The notes: generated by a model not told the origin, from the sequence alone. Counted from the first letter of the stretch, positions 38,980 through 46,617 are shown. The stretch is 46,860 nt of DNA from Pseudohongiella sp. (GCA_030696315.1 JAUYSM010000022.1:1-46860); one strand, 5' to 3'. Program-made: numbers and translations.

Positions 38980-41004
38980 CTATTCAGGAAGCGAGAACGC
39001 CACGATGTGATCACCACGAAGGGACGTGCCGCCCCCTCCGGCTGCAATAACTACGAATTGTTTACCCGTCTGGCGTCCGCGAAACGACATCGGGGTAGCG
39101 CGGCCACTGGCTGGCAACTCACCGCGCCATAATTCCTGGCCCGAATTCGAATCGAAAGCACGGATCAAATTATCTGGAGTCGCTGCGATGAACACCAGCC
39201 CGGCTGCTGTGATCATGGGTCCTCCAAGGTTAGTAGCCCCAAGCTCGTCGCCACCTAGTTCCGCCGCAGCAGGGATGAGTAGCTCCATTGTACCGAGCGG
39301 GACCTCCCAGGCGCGCTCTCCTGTGCGCAAATCTACAGCGACCAGCGTGCCGAACGGTGGCGGCGAGCACGGGAAGCCTGATGGCGAGCGAAGGGCCCTG
39401 CGCCGCATGGCATATGGCGTGCCCCGCATGACGTTGTATTCGTAGCCGAGTTGCTGGTCGCGTGATTCCTGCTCAGCTGCGTCCCGGTCGAAACCCTCTG
39501 CAGGGATGAGTTGTACCATTGATGCATGGCGATTTACCGGAATTACCGCAAGTTGGCGCCCCGAATCAAAAGCCAAGCCGCCCCAGTGAGCTCCGCCGAT
39601 GTTGGACGGAATCACAAGGGTGCCCTGAAGGCTGGGCGGCGTGTAGATTCCCTCGTTGCGGAGACCTTCAATAATAGCGTGGCAAGCGGCACGGTCGGCC
39701 TCGGTCGGCCCCCACACTTGTTGTAGTGACATCTGCTGAGGGCTCAGCGGCTGAATTCCCCGAGTAAACGGCTGCGTCGGCCACGCCGCCTCGCTTGGAA
39801 TGTCACTTGCAGGGACCGGGCGCTCTTCAACCGGGAAGATTGGTTCGCCGGTTTCTCGATGCAGGACGAATAGTTGGCCGGTCTTAGCCACAGCCAGCAC
39901 CGCAGGGATCTCTGCGCCATTGCGTACGAGATTCACAAGAGCCGGTGCCGCGGGATTGTCGTAGTCCCAGAGATCATGGTGAACCGTCTGAAAACTCCAG
40001 ACCACCTCACCAGTGCCTGCATTCAGTGCAACTATGGAGCTCGCGTGACGATTCATCCCGTGACGCAAACCACCATAGTAGTCGGGAGCGGGGCTACTGG
40101 TCGGCAGAAATATCAGCCCGCGTTCGGGATCCGCAGCCATAGTCGACCAGACATTGGCTGCACCGGTTTGTGACGCGCTCCCCGGCGCCCATGTCTCGTG
40201 AGCGGGATCAGATGAGTTCTGCGGAATCGGATCCCAACTCCACCGCAGTCGGCCCGTGCGTGCATCCCAAGCGCGTACCTCCCCGCTTGCAGGGTTGGCC
40301 CGACTGTTGTCTGCAATAGATGATCCGGTGATGACCAGGTCGCCAATCACAAGCGGCGGAGAGGTAAGCTGATATGCTTCATACTCAAATGGGTCAATCC
40401 GCAGGCCACGCCGAAGATCGATCTGGCCTTGTCTCCCAAAACTACGGCATCGTTCTCCAGTCAATCCGTCGACTGCAATAAGGCGGGCATCGATAGTCCC
40501 GATATAAACTCGGCGACGACACTCGGCATCCCCCAAGGCCTCAGTGTCGAGCCACGTCGCCACACCCCGGTTGGTGAAGTCGCCGTAATTTAGTCCTCGA
40601 TCTATCTCCGAATCGAATGTCCACAGCTCATCTCCCGTCTCGGGGTCGAGGGCAATGATGCGTCCGAGAGGAGAGCCGATATACATCACTCCGTCTACTA
40701 CGATGGGCGTCGCCGCGAGTCGAGGCTCGCGACGTGTATCCAAATCGGCATCGCCAGTTCTGTATGTCCATGCGATCTCCAGGTTTGCCACGTTCGCCGG
40801 GGTGATCTCGCCTAAAGGAGAGTACTTCGCCCCGTGGGCATTGCCACCGACTGCCGGCCATTCCCCTTCACCAAGATCTATAGGAATACCAAAGGATAGC
40901 GGCCCCAGTGCAGGGGACCTCTTGTAGTCGGATGCCATGTACCATATCGCGGCGGAAATCACGGTCAGAAGACCCAATACTATGAGGGTACGTGTGCGAA
41001 TCAT
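38980..41004 (-). CDS. membrane PQQ-dependent dehydrogenase (glucose/quinate type; cassette 16)
   Basis: A 674-residue pyrroloquinoline-quinone enzyme. An N-terminal membrane segment (TLIVLGLLTVISAAIWYMASDY) anchors it; then WPAVGGNAHGAKYSPLGEITPANVANLEIAWTYRTGD begins an eight-bladed PQQ propeller, with repeats such as ALDPETGDELWTFDSE, AWDARTGRLRWSWDP, LHRETGEPIFPV and AFDSNSGQELWRGELP. It resembles GDH/quinate dehydrogenases but has only one membrane helix, where E. coli Gcd has five. It would oxidise a sugar or alcohol in the periplasm. At 2 kb it is a large cassette. A Fur-like box lies upstream. ATG 41004 has AGG 8 bp upstream; TTG 41010 is possible. Confidence 0.85.
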   Translation of the reverse strand: MIRTRTLIVLGLLTVISAAIWYMASDYKRSPALGPLSFGIPIDLGEGEWPAVGGNAHGAKYSPLGEITPANVANLEIAWTYRTGDADLDTRREPRLAATPIVVDGVMYIGSPLGRIIALDPETGDELWTFDSEIDRGLNYGDFTNRGVATWLDTEALGDAECRRRVYIGTIDARLIAVDGLTGERCRSFGRQGQIDLRRGLRIDPFEYEAYQLTSPPLVIGDLVITGSSIADNSRANPASGEVRAWDARTGRLRWSWDPIPQNSSDPAHETWAPGSASQTGAANVWSTMAADPERGLIFLPTSSPAPDYYGGLRHGMNRHASSIVALNAGTGEVVWSFQTVHHDLWDYDNPAAPALVNLVRNGAEIPAVLAVAKTGQLFVLHRETGEPIFPVEERPVPASDIPSEAAWPTQPFTRGIQPLSPQQMSLQQVWGPTEADRAACHAIIEGLRNEGIYTPPSLQGTLVIPSNIGGAHWGGLAFDSGRQLAVIPVNRHASMVQLIPAEGFDRDAAEQESRDQQLGYEYNVMRGTPYAMRRRALRSPSGFPCSPPPFGTLVAVDLRTGERAWEVPLGTMELLIPAAAELGGDELGATNLGGPMITAAGLVFIAATPDNLIRAFDSNSGQELWRGELPASGRATPMSFRGRQTGKQFVVIAAGGGGTSLRGDHIVAFSLPE

Positions 41005-41060
41005 CTGCAATACCTATTATGACTGATTAAGTGGGACCGTCTAAGACACAAACCTATGCT

Positions 41061-41079
41061 GAAAATGATTATCATTGAC
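41061..41079. promoter_or_regulatory. Fur-box-like site
   Basis: GAAAATGATTATCATTGAC matches the classic 19-bp Fur box at 16 of 19 positions, with the dyad core AATGATTATCATT intact. It is about 57 bp upstream of the PQQ dehydrogenase start, inside the cassette. Confidence 0.7.
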
Positions 41080-41101
41080 CCGACTTGAGGGCGCGAGAGC
41101 A

Positions 41102-41160
41102 CATAACGCTCGTATTCTCGCGCCAGCTCTGCTGGTCGCGTGCAATTGATTGTTATGCGC
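41102..41160 (-). repeat. attC site
   Basis: Cores CATAACG and GTTATGCGC; the inner part is CGCGCCAGCTCTGCTGGTCG, with AGC/GCT pairing. It ends directly at the stop of the M29-like gene, separating cassettes 16 and 17. Confidence 0.65.
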
Positions 41161-42330
41161 TTACAGTACATCGCCGCCTTTAACAACTTGCTTGCCATCA
41201 GCGGTTAAGGTCAATCCTTCGATGTGTGGATGTAGCCGGAAGTTGGCTACATGACCACAGTCATAAAGAGTATTGTCACCGAGGAAGACGGTGACCATGC
41301 CGCTCATTTCCCACGACCGATAAGTTGATCCTTGGAGAATGCGACTTTCTGGGTTTAGGCCGATGCTGACTAAGGATAATGCAAGCGAGGGTTTCTCTAC
41401 AGAGAGCAGAAACTCCCGCAACGACTCGCCTCCACTCTCGTATGAAACGTCGGTGACAATTCCATCTTTAAATCTGAGAGTCAGGCCGACAACTTCCTCC
41501 CGGAGACGAAACGTGAAAACAGGGGCGACAACGACGCCGTTCGCACTTGTAGGATCTACACAGGCTGAGAATTCGCCTGCAGGGAGAACAGCTTCGACTG
41601 GGCCGTTCTCAGAAACAATCTCTGAAACACGCCCTGTATTGATGCGTCCTGGCTCATTAGAAAGTACAAAAGTCAGATCCGTGCCCTCTGGGCTGGTCAG
41701 ATGCACCTCAGCCCCCGGCGCCATAGAATCGGCCACCCTGGCACCTACATTTTCATGCTCCTCAGGCGTTACCGATACAGCGCGCCAAAAAACTCCTTCC
41801 ATCTCCTCAAAATCAGCACCAATGAATTCAGCGAAACCAATTGTAGGCACTCCGCTTGACTGGCCCACATAAACTTCCCGATGAGAGCTCGCTCCGACAG
41901 CATCAAAATATGATGAACGTCCCTCTTGGGTTGCGTTGCGACGCTCCAAAGGTATTCCCGCCCAAGAGCGTTGTGGTGTTAGTCCTGGGGTAACGTGTAT
42001 ATATACATCGACTACCTCTACTAGGGCGAGATCCCCGGCGTGTTCTTGGCGAAGATACTCAATAGGTGCTTCTTGCATTCCTCTGCGGCTAGCTTCTGAG
42101 AACTCAATTACTGGGATTGGCAGACCACCAGCGATGATCGTCTCGGCGACAAGCGACTCGAAAATTTCCAGCGAATCTGTTGACCCACGTATCAGTACTA
42201 CTTCGCCCGGTTCCACCTCCGCAGCTTTTGTCACAATTATTCGCGCGATTACATTGAAGTCAGGCTCTTGAGCACTGGCAGATGCAGACTGCAATAGCAG
42301 AGCAAGAATTGCGATCATCAGCTTACGCAT
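41161..42330 (-). CDS. secreted M29-like aminopeptidase-fold protein (cassette 17, second gene)
   Basis: A 389-residue protein with a signal peptide (LMIAILALLLQSASASAQ). The remainder resembles M29/AmpS aminopeptidases: GEVVLIRGSTDSLEIFESL, then AEVHLTSPEGTDLTFVLSN, INTGRVSEIVSENGPVEAVLPAGEFSACV and ESRILQGSTYRSWEMSGMVTVFLGDN. Some usual metal ligands of M29 (the E-K-x-x-G-T-x-H region) are not evident, so the catalytic centre may be altered. Its ATG overlaps the stop of the GNAT gene by 8 bp. AAGGAG sits ahead of the ATG. The substrate is unknown. Confidence 0.6.
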   Translation of the reverse strand: MRKLMIAILALLLQSASASAQEPDFNVIARIIVTKAAEVEPGEVVLIRGSTDSLEIFESLVAETIIAGGLPIPVIEFSEASRRGMQEAPIEYLRQEHAGDLALVEVVDVYIHVTPGLTPQRSWAGIPLERRNATQEGRSSYFDAVGASSHREVYVGQSSGVPTIGFAEFIGADFEEMEGVFWRAVSVTPEEHENVGARVADSMAPGAEVHLTSPEGTDLTFVLSNEPGRINTGRVSEIVSENGPVEAVLPAGEFSACVDPTSANGVVVAPVFTFRLREEVVGLTLRFKDGIVTDVSYESGGESLREFLLSVEKPSLALSLVSIGLNPESRILQGSTYRSWEMSGMVTVFLGDNTLYDCGHVANFRLHPHIEGLTLTADGKQVVKGGDVL

Positions 42331-42892
42331 TGTTATTCTCCTTATTGCAAGCTACCAGTGTTGGCTGACAAATAACGTTCGAGTTAACCGACCCGCGGAG
42401 GTACTTGACCTCTTCAACCTGCAGGCCACCGAGTTCGAAGACTTTTTCACTCCCGGGCACGCACTTGAAGCCACAGGCCTCGTAGAAGGCCCGTCCTCGG
42501 CTGTTCTTGCTGAGTACCCAGAGAGAAACGGTCCTGGAGCCCCTGGCATGGAGTTCTTCCAGGGCTCGATTCAAGAGATTCCTCCCAGCGCCTTGCCCCC
42601 AAACAGATGGATCGGCGTATAGAGCCCAGATCTCCCCTTGATCAGTCGGAGCATCTTTGTCGCGACACTGCCCGTGGCTCACGAAGCCGAGTACTTGCGT
42701 GCCTTGGCGAACTACGAGTGTTGTCGACTCCTGCTTCAGCAGAATCTCGCGCCAACGAGCCGCTCTTGCTTCTACGGACAGGGAAGCCAAGTACTCGGCG
42801 GTCAGGATGTGTTCGTAGGCGACCTGCCAGGACCGGATGTGCACCGACGCGATTGCTGGTGCGTCTTCGGGGTTCGCGGAAGCTAGTTGCAC
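42323..42892 (-). CDS. GNAT family N-acetyltransferase (cassette 17, first gene)
   Basis: A GNAT with VQLASANPEDAPAIASVHIRSWQVAYEHILTAEYLASLS, the form of MSHD/YobR-like acetyltransferases. Motif A is YADPSVWGQGAGRNLLNRALEELHARGSRTVSLWVLSKNSRGRAFYEACGF. I start at GTG 42892, since the longer frame runs into the attC. The last 20 residues (after YLRGS) look like read-through of old attC sequence. It and the M29-like gene form a two-gene cassette with an 8-bp overlap. Confidence 0.8.
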   Translation of the reverse strand: MQLASANPEDAPAIASVHIRSWQVAYEHILTAEYLASLSVEARAARWREILLKQESTTLVVRQGTQVLGFVSHGQCRDKDAPTDQGEIWALYADPSVWGQGAGRNLLNRALEELHARGSRTVSLWVLSKNSRGRAFYEACGFKCVPGSEKVFELGGLQVEEVKYLRGSVNSNVICQPTLVACNKENNNA

Positions 42893-42895
42893 GAC

Positions 42896-42975
42896 GCCTA
42901 ACGCCGCGCACAGCGGTGGCAGCGAAGCTGCCATCCGAACGCCGAAGGCGCGAACTGCTGCGCTTGGTTAGTTGC
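42896..42975 (-). repeat. attC site
   Basis: Cores GCCTAAC and GTTAGTTGC; CAGCGGTGGCAGCGAAGCTG and CCGAAGGCGCGAACTGCTGC form an inner hairpin. It separates cassettes 17 and 18. Confidence 0.75.
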
Positions 42976-42998
42976 TTTGTCAGTGTTGCGTAGTGATA

Positions 42999-43008
42999 GC
43001 ATATATGC
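42999..43008. promoter_or_regulatory. palindrome GCATATATGC, TA operator candidate
   Basis: A perfect 10-bp palindrome 14 bp upstream of the PIN toxin start. A ribbon-helix-helix antitoxin of this module could bind it; this is positional inference. Confidence 0.5.
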
Positions 43009-43021
43009 AACCATTTGCCGC

Positions 43022-43444
43022 ATGAGTAATTCCATAGTCATAGATACCAGCGTACTGATCAATGCCCTGCTGGGTCCTGCCGGCCCAGCCAGAGAGCTGA
43101 TCCGCGGATGCTTGCAAGGGCATTACAAGCCATTGATTAGTAATACCTTATTCTTGGAAAATGAAGACGTGACAAGCCGATCTCATATCCTGGAGCTATG
43201 CCCGCTGACGCCCAATGAGCTGCGGGAATTGCTCAATGCTTACTACAGCATTTGCGAATGGGTACCTATTTACTACCTATGGCGCCCAAACCTGCCCGAC
43301 GAGGGCGACAATTTTTTAATTGAGCTAGCCGTTGCCGGCAATGCCCATTGTGTTGTTACCAATAACGTCAGAGATATCAAAACTTCCGAACTGATATTTC
43401 CCGGACTGCACATAATGACACCAGAGCAATTTTTACGAGGATGA
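43022..43444 (+). CDS. PIN-domain ribonuclease toxin (cassette 18, reversed)
   Basis: A 140-residue PIN protein: IVIDTSVLINALLGPAGPARELI carries the first conserved Asp, then NTLFLENEDVTSR, a downstream acidic block WRPNLPDEGDNFLIELAVAGN, and CVVTNNVRDIK with the last Asp. It is of the COG1569 type. The start is ATG 43022, and the frame upstream is in the attC. It is a predicted Mg2+-dependent endoribonuclease. It sits on the opposite strand from the array, with its antitoxin 4 bp downstream. Order toxin-first is typical for this PIN/RHH pair. Confidence 0.82.
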   Translation: MSNSIVIDTSVLINALLGPAGPARELIRGCLQGHYKPLISNTLFLENEDVTSRSHILELCPLTPNELRELLNAYYSICEWVPIYYLWRPNLPDEGDNFLIELAVAGNAHCVVTNNVRDIKTSELIFPGLHIMTPEQFLRG

Positions 43445-43448
43445 CAAT

Positions 43449-43673
43449 ATGGCCACTTTAACTATTCGGCTACCCGACGACAAACACAACCGTTTAAAAG
43501 CATTAGCTCGTCGCAAAAAAATGAGCGTCAACAAACTTATTGAAGAAATTTCAACTCAGACTCTGGCTGAGTTTGATAGCGAAACACGTTTCCGTACTCT
43601 GGCCGCTTCTGGCGATGTTAAACGCGGTCTTGAACTTTTGGATAAGCTCGACGCCGTGGCGCAGGGCAACTAA
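43449..43673 (+). CDS. ribbon-helix-helix antitoxin of the PIN module (cassette 18, reversed)
   Basis: A 74-residue protein: MATLTIRLPDDKHNRLKALARRKKMSVNKLIEEI is a standard MetJ/CopG ribbon-helix-helix with the strand, the Arg/Lys face and helix B. The C-terminal part (FRTLAASGDVKRGLELLDKLD) would contact the toxin. It follows the PIN gene by 4 bp. Its TAA is the first base triplet of the next attC (TAACGCTGCC). It probably represses its own operon and blocks the toxin. Confidence 0.85.
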   Translation: MATLTIRLPDDKHNRLKALARRKKMSVNKLIEEISTQTLAEFDSETRFRTLAASGDVKRGLELLDKLDAVAQGN

Positions 43674-43752
43674 CGCTGCCAACACGCGCAGCTTTGTAGT
43701 GAAGGCAAAGCCGCAACGGAAAAGCTGTCGCTGTGCTTGGCCTTGTTAGGGC
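43669..43752 (-). repeat. attC site (GCCAACACGCGC type)
   Basis: Cores CTAACG and GTTAGGG, and the CCAACACGCGCAGCTTTGTA and AAAGCTGTCGCTGTGCTTGG blocks are almost those of 38337. It separates cassettes 18 and 19. Confidence 0.8.
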
Positions 43753-43757
43753 TCTGC

Positions 43758-44153
43758 TTACTCATCCAGCATCGGCTTGAAGCCTGCTGCAATTAGTCGC
43801 TTGCCGTCAAATGCTGGCGATCGGTCTAAGAACTGCATGCGTGGATCACTGGTTACTTTCTCCATGCCTGCATCTCTGGTCTCTTTATCTGGCCATTCAA
43901 TGTAGGAAATGGCGACAGTTTCACCATTGCCTGCACCTGACGCGCCAATGAAACTACCGTATTCTTTGGAAACTTGCTTTGCTTCTGTACCGTGATATGA
44001 CGAGGCCTCAGGCCCAGATTCATCTAGCCAACACTCAAGGACACGAAGTGCCCCATACTCCTTCACAATCTTTGCAGAAATATGCGCCAACTCTTCGTAC
44101 GCCTCCTTATTCGCATGCGAAACAGGAGCGATAAAGCAGTCAATATAGGTCAT
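43758..44153 (-). CDS. DUF1428 family protein (cassette 19)
   Basis: A 131-residue DUF1428 protein: MTYIDCFIAPVSHANKEAYEELAHISAKIVKEYGALRVLECWLDE, then ETVAISYIEWPDKETRDAGMEKVTSDPRM and a GKRLIAAGFKPMLDE end. The family fold is a ferredoxin-like ABM relative; it is often beside stress genes and its role is unknown. I use ATG 44153 (GGGGAG 7 bp upstream) instead of the longer frame. The attC starts 6 bp after the stop. Confidence 0.85.
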   Translation of the reverse strand: MTYIDCFIAPVSHANKEAYEELAHISAKIVKEYGALRVLECWLDESGPEASSYHGTEAKQVSKEYGSFIGASGAGNGETVAISYIEWPDKETRDAGMEKVTSDPRMQFLDRSPAFDGKRLIAAGFKPMLDE

Positions 44154-44173
44154 GCACTGTCTCCCCTTCTGAG

Positions 44174-44253
44174 GCATAGCGCCCGTGCTCACGCGCAATT
44201 TTGGAGCTGCAAAGTAGCGGAGAAATTGTCGCTGTGCGGCCGATTGTTATAGC
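44174..44253 (-). repeat. attC site
   Basis: Cores GCATAGCG and GTTATAG; GCCCGTGCTCACGCGC and TTGTCGCTGTGCGGCC blocks are related to 28897 and 43669. It separates cassettes 19 and 20. Confidence 0.75.
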
Positions 44254-44255
44254 CG

Positions 44256-44516
44256 TCATTCGTAGTGCGTCCAAAGCCGCAGCACCTTCACAGCCCGCTC
44301 TTTCTCTAACACTTGGTACACCAGTCTGTGTTGTATATTAATTCGACGAGAGTAGGCGCCCGACAAATCACCGATCAGTTTTTCGTAAGGTGGCGGATTG
44401 GCAAGTGGATCTTTCCTGATAATTTCAAGGATTTCTTGAGCCTTTGGCTTGAGCCCGGAGGAAGCGACCTTCTTGGCGTCTTTCTGAGCCTGCTTGGTGA
44501 AGTGGAGCTCCCACAT
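44256..44516 (-). CDS. YoeB/Txe-family toxin (cassette 20)
   Basis: An 86-residue RelE-superfamily toxin: WELHFTKQAQKDAKKVASSGLKPKAQEILEIIRKDPLANPPPYEKLIGDLSGAYSRRINIQHRLVYQVL has the Y-E-K-L-I-G-D-L-S-G, Y-S-R-R-I and H-R-L-V-Y motifs, ending THYE with the catalytic His/Tyr. It starts at ATG 44516, coupled to the antitoxin stop (TGATG). It is a predicted ribosome-dependent mRNA interferase. It shares the array strand, unlike cassettes 12 and 18. Confidence 0.88.
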   Translation of the reverse strand: MWELHFTKQAQKDAKKVASSGLKPKAQEILEIIRKDPLANPPPYEKLIGDLSGAYSRRINIQHRLVYQVLEKERAVKVLRLWTHYE

Positions 44517-44758
44517 CACCAATCCAGCTCTTGCTCTGTATCGGTCAGATCAGTGGCCAATCCTTCGCGAATTGACTCTCGCATACCGGGAATTGATACC
44601 AAGTAGAGGGTCTCACTGATAGCGTTCCAATCCTCCTCGGCTAACAGTACGGCATTACCGCGCTTGCCCGTTATGACAATGGGCTTGTGCGTTTGTTTAG
44701 TTTCGTCGATCAGGGCATACAATTTTGATCGAGCTTCTGTGGCATTGAGTGTAGACAT
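44516..44758 (-). CDS. Phd/YefM-family antitoxin (cassette 20)
   Basis: An 80-residue antitoxin: MSTLNATEARSKLYALIDETKQTHKPIVITGKRGNAVLLAEEDWNAISETLYLVSIPGMRESIREGL, the usual YefM fold. Its GGAGG is 6 bp upstream of ATG 44758. Downstream it is coupled to the YoeB toxin. A strong palindrome lies just upstream (44781-44800). It is not close to the other YefM at 36091. Confidence 0.88.
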   Translation of the reverse strand: MSTLNATEARSKLYALIDETKQTHKPIVITGKRGNAVLLAEEDWNAISETLYLVSIPGMRESIREGLATDLTDTEQELDW

Positions 44759-44780
44759 AGCAAACCTCCATTTCGCTATA

Positions 44781-44800
44781 GCGTACGCCTATACGTACGC
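44781..44800. promoter_or_regulatory. TA operator: GCGTACG-N6-CGTACGC
   Basis: Perfect 7-bp arms, 23 bp upstream of the antitoxin start, containing GTAC as in the cassette 12 operator. It probably overlaps the promoter, and the antitoxin would bind it. Confidence 0.7.
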
Positions 44801-44812
44801 CTTGTCAAAGAC

Positions 44813-44921
44813 CATAACGCCCCTGCTCAGGCGTCAAAGTTTGTTGGCGCGACTGTTGCGCAAGCAAGAGGCGCGACAGCATGTTTTGGTCCGACTTCAA
44901 GACTTTGTATTGGCGGGCTAC
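44813..44921 (-). repeat. attC site (long type)
   Basis: Begins CATAACGCCCCTGCTCAGGC; TTTGTTGGCGCGACTGTTGC and GCAAGAGGCGCGACAGCATG match the other long sites. The end (GTATTGGC) is less certain. It separates cassettes 20 and 21. Confidence 0.6.
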
Positions 44922-44937
44922 AAACTTCATTGCCATG

Positions 44938-45351
44938 TCACTTTGAGTGCTTACGGGAAAGAAGTAACTGTTCCGCTAAGTCGGTGCTCACCCATTCTTC
45001 CTTTATAAGGCTTCCGTCAAACTGGCTCACTACCATATCTCGCCAGACTATCTTTCGCCCGCTCGCAGGGAATCCTTTGAAGGCCCCTGAATGAATAGCC
45101 GTCATTGTTCGTTGCCAGGCAATTCTTTCTTCTCCCTCGAGCAAAACCTCTACTTTGACCTCGATGTTCGAGAACGCACGCATTAGTGCACTTAGGACGC
45201 TCTGAACAGTGGAGTGACCGCTCGACAGAGTCTTATCGGTAAGGTGCACAACGTAGTCCGAAGTAAAGTACTTCTCTACCTCATTCAGTTTTCCGCTCGC
45301 TATAAGTGCCGCATTGGAATCTTGAACTAAAGCTGAGAGTGAAGGATTCAT
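44938..45351 (-). CDS. SnoaL/NTF2-like protein (cassette 21, second gene)
   Basis: A 137-residue NTF2-fold protein of the SnoaL/ester-cyclase group: MNPSLSALVQDSNAALIASGKLNEVEKYFTSDYVVHLTDK, then GFPASGRKIVWRDMVVSQFDGSLIKEEWVSTDLAEQL. The pocket-lining segment GFPASG-x-K-I-V-W-R-D is the family signature. Its ATG overlaps the MerR stop (ATGA). Family members cyclise polyketides or bind small hydrophobic ligands; the actual substrate here is unknown. Confidence 0.83.
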   Translation of the reverse strand: MNPSLSALVQDSNAALIASGKLNEVEKYFTSDYVVHLTDKTLSSGHSTVQSVLSALMRAFSNIEVKVEVLLEGEERIAWQRTMTAIHSGAFKGFPASGRKIVWRDMVVSQFDGSLIKEEWVSTDLAEQLLLSRKHSK

Positions 45352-46178
45352 TTTTCTTTCTCCTCGTCCAAGCGCTTGGCGACGGGAAACTCCAATTTCG
45401 TTTGCAGTTTGTCCGGGCTAACCGTTCTAGGGTCATTCAGATAGATTTCTCTAGGTGAGCCAGCTAGTTGGTAAGCGTTCTCCGCAATCCACGCGAGCAT
45501 ATTGTGGTAAGCGGAGGACAGCTCTTCATATGGCCCATAGTGTACGGTTGTCGCTACCTGATCAGCCTTCAGCTCGTGACATTGAAATCCGTCTGACGAA
45601 GGAAAGGACGCTTGAACTGGTATACACACTTCTACCTCACCGTCGTTCTCCTCATCAATTACATCGTGGTAAACGAGCATTGGTGGCCCAGCAGGAATGT
45701 AGCGCTTCTCCCCAATGCCCTGCATAATCTTGGAAAATCCCTGGCCAACGTCTACCTTTATAGACTTTAAGTCGGTGTGCATACGCACACCCGCAACGGA
45801 AAGTGGACTGGCGGGGGCAACGGATATTTCGTATGGCATGATCCTCTCCTTGTTTTCGATTAGTGATTCAAGGTAGATGAGCATGCGTTCCTGAATTTTG
45901 AGCCGATCCGCCATACGCTCACGATGCGCAAGCAATAGGTCTGCCGCCTCAACAGGTTCTTCCGCATCAAGCACTTCGATAATCTCATTCAGTGGCATAT
46001 CGACTGAACGTAGAATCCGAATTATCTCGGCACGCTTGGCCTGGGATGCCCTGTAGTATCGATAACTGGTTTCGGGATCCGTGTAGGCAGGAAGCAATAG
46101 TCCCCGATCGGCATACAGCCGGAGCGCTTTTACAGACAATCTTGCCATTTTCGAAAACTGACCTATCGGTATCAGCAT
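45348..46178 (-). CDS. MerR regulator with GyrI-like effector domain (cassette 21, first gene)
   Basis: A 276-residue activator: MLIPIGQFSKMARLSVKALRLYADRGLLLPAYTDPETSYRYYRASQAKRAEIIRILRSVDMPLNEI is a MerR DNA-binding domain, and a coiled coil follows (residues 78-110). A C-terminal GyrI-like domain (YEISVAPASPLSVAGVRMHTDL to EYPVAKRLD-like FPVAKRL) senses a drug or metabolite, as in BmrR/BltR. The start is ATG 46178, with GAGG upstream. It and the SnoaL gene form a two-gene operon-cassette, so the regulator may control its own partner. Confidence 0.87.
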   Translation of the reverse strand: MLIPIGQFSKMARLSVKALRLYADRGLLLPAYTDPETSYRYYRASQAKRAEIIRILRSVDMPLNEIIEVLDAEEPVEAADLLLAHRERMADRLKIQERMLIYLESLIENKERIMPYEISVAPASPLSVAGVRMHTDLKSIKVDVGQGFSKIMQGIGEKRYIPAGPPMLVYHDVIDEENDGEVEVCIPVQASFPSSDGFQCHELKADQVATTVHYGPYEELSSAYHNMLAWIAENAYQLAGSPREIYLNDPRTVSPDKLQTKLEFPVAKRLDEEKEK

Positions 46179-46260
46179 AACATCCTCATCTCCCAATCGA
46201 GAGAATCAGGTCTACCCCTGGAGGAGAGTCAAGGGAAATTCGTCGTGCGTCGTCGGAAGC

Positions 46261-46324
46261 CTCAACGCCCTTCAACAACGGCGTCGGCTGAGCCGACGTC
46301 CGCTTGCTTGAGATTGTTATGAGC
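46261..46324 (-). repeat. attC site (GCCCTTCAACA type)
   Basis: Cores CTCAACG and GTTATGAGC around GGCGTCGGCTGAGCCGACG; almost the same as 35979. It separates cassettes 21 and 22. Confidence 0.8.
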
Positions 46325-46329
46325 CGTTG

Positions 46330-46617
46330 TCACGGCCGCACCAATTTGACTTGCAATTCATACCCAACTGCATGGGCATATTTCTGCAGAGTCGCCAATG
46401 ACGGCGAGTGCTTGCCGTTGCCTAAAGAAGACTCTAATCGAGTCACCGCTGGCGGTTTTGTGCCCATACGTTCCGCAACGTCAGCTTGACTGAGGCCTGC
46501 AGTTTGCCTTGCCTTGAGCATTTGCCGAAGAAGTGCAAACTCAGGCGCCATCTCATCATACGCCTCCTTAACATTTGGATCAGAAAGCGCTTTTGCTTTT
46601 AAATCACTGTGGTTCAT
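46330..46617 (-). CDS. higA: HigA-type antitoxin, now orphaned (cassette 22)
   Basis: A 95-residue Xre-family antitoxin: LLRQMLKARQTAGLSQADVAERMGTKPPAVTRLESSLGNGKHSPSLATLQKYAHAVGYELQVKLV is a helix-turn-helix of the HigA type. I use ATG 46617 (MNHSDLKAKAL), which overlaps the HigB stop by 14 bp as in intact higBA operons. The toxin partner to its right is cut by an IS element, so this is probably an antitoxin without a toxin. The operon promoter, upstream of higB, lies beyond the IS. Confidence 0.85.
   Translation of the reverse strand: MNHSDLKAKALSDPNVKEAYDEMAPEFALLRQMLKARQTAGLSQADVAERMGTKPPAVTRLESSLGNGKHSPSLATLQKYAHAVGYELQVKLVRP

Noticed and set aside
42607-43010. Several long frames opposite and beside the GNAT gene
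   Set aside because: They are Arg/Ser-rich shadows of the GNAT gene and its attC.
28503-46324. Repeated hairpins read as REP sequences or a CRISPR array
   Set aside because: Lengths vary, spacers are whole genes and the ends carry integron-like core sites, which fits attC instead.
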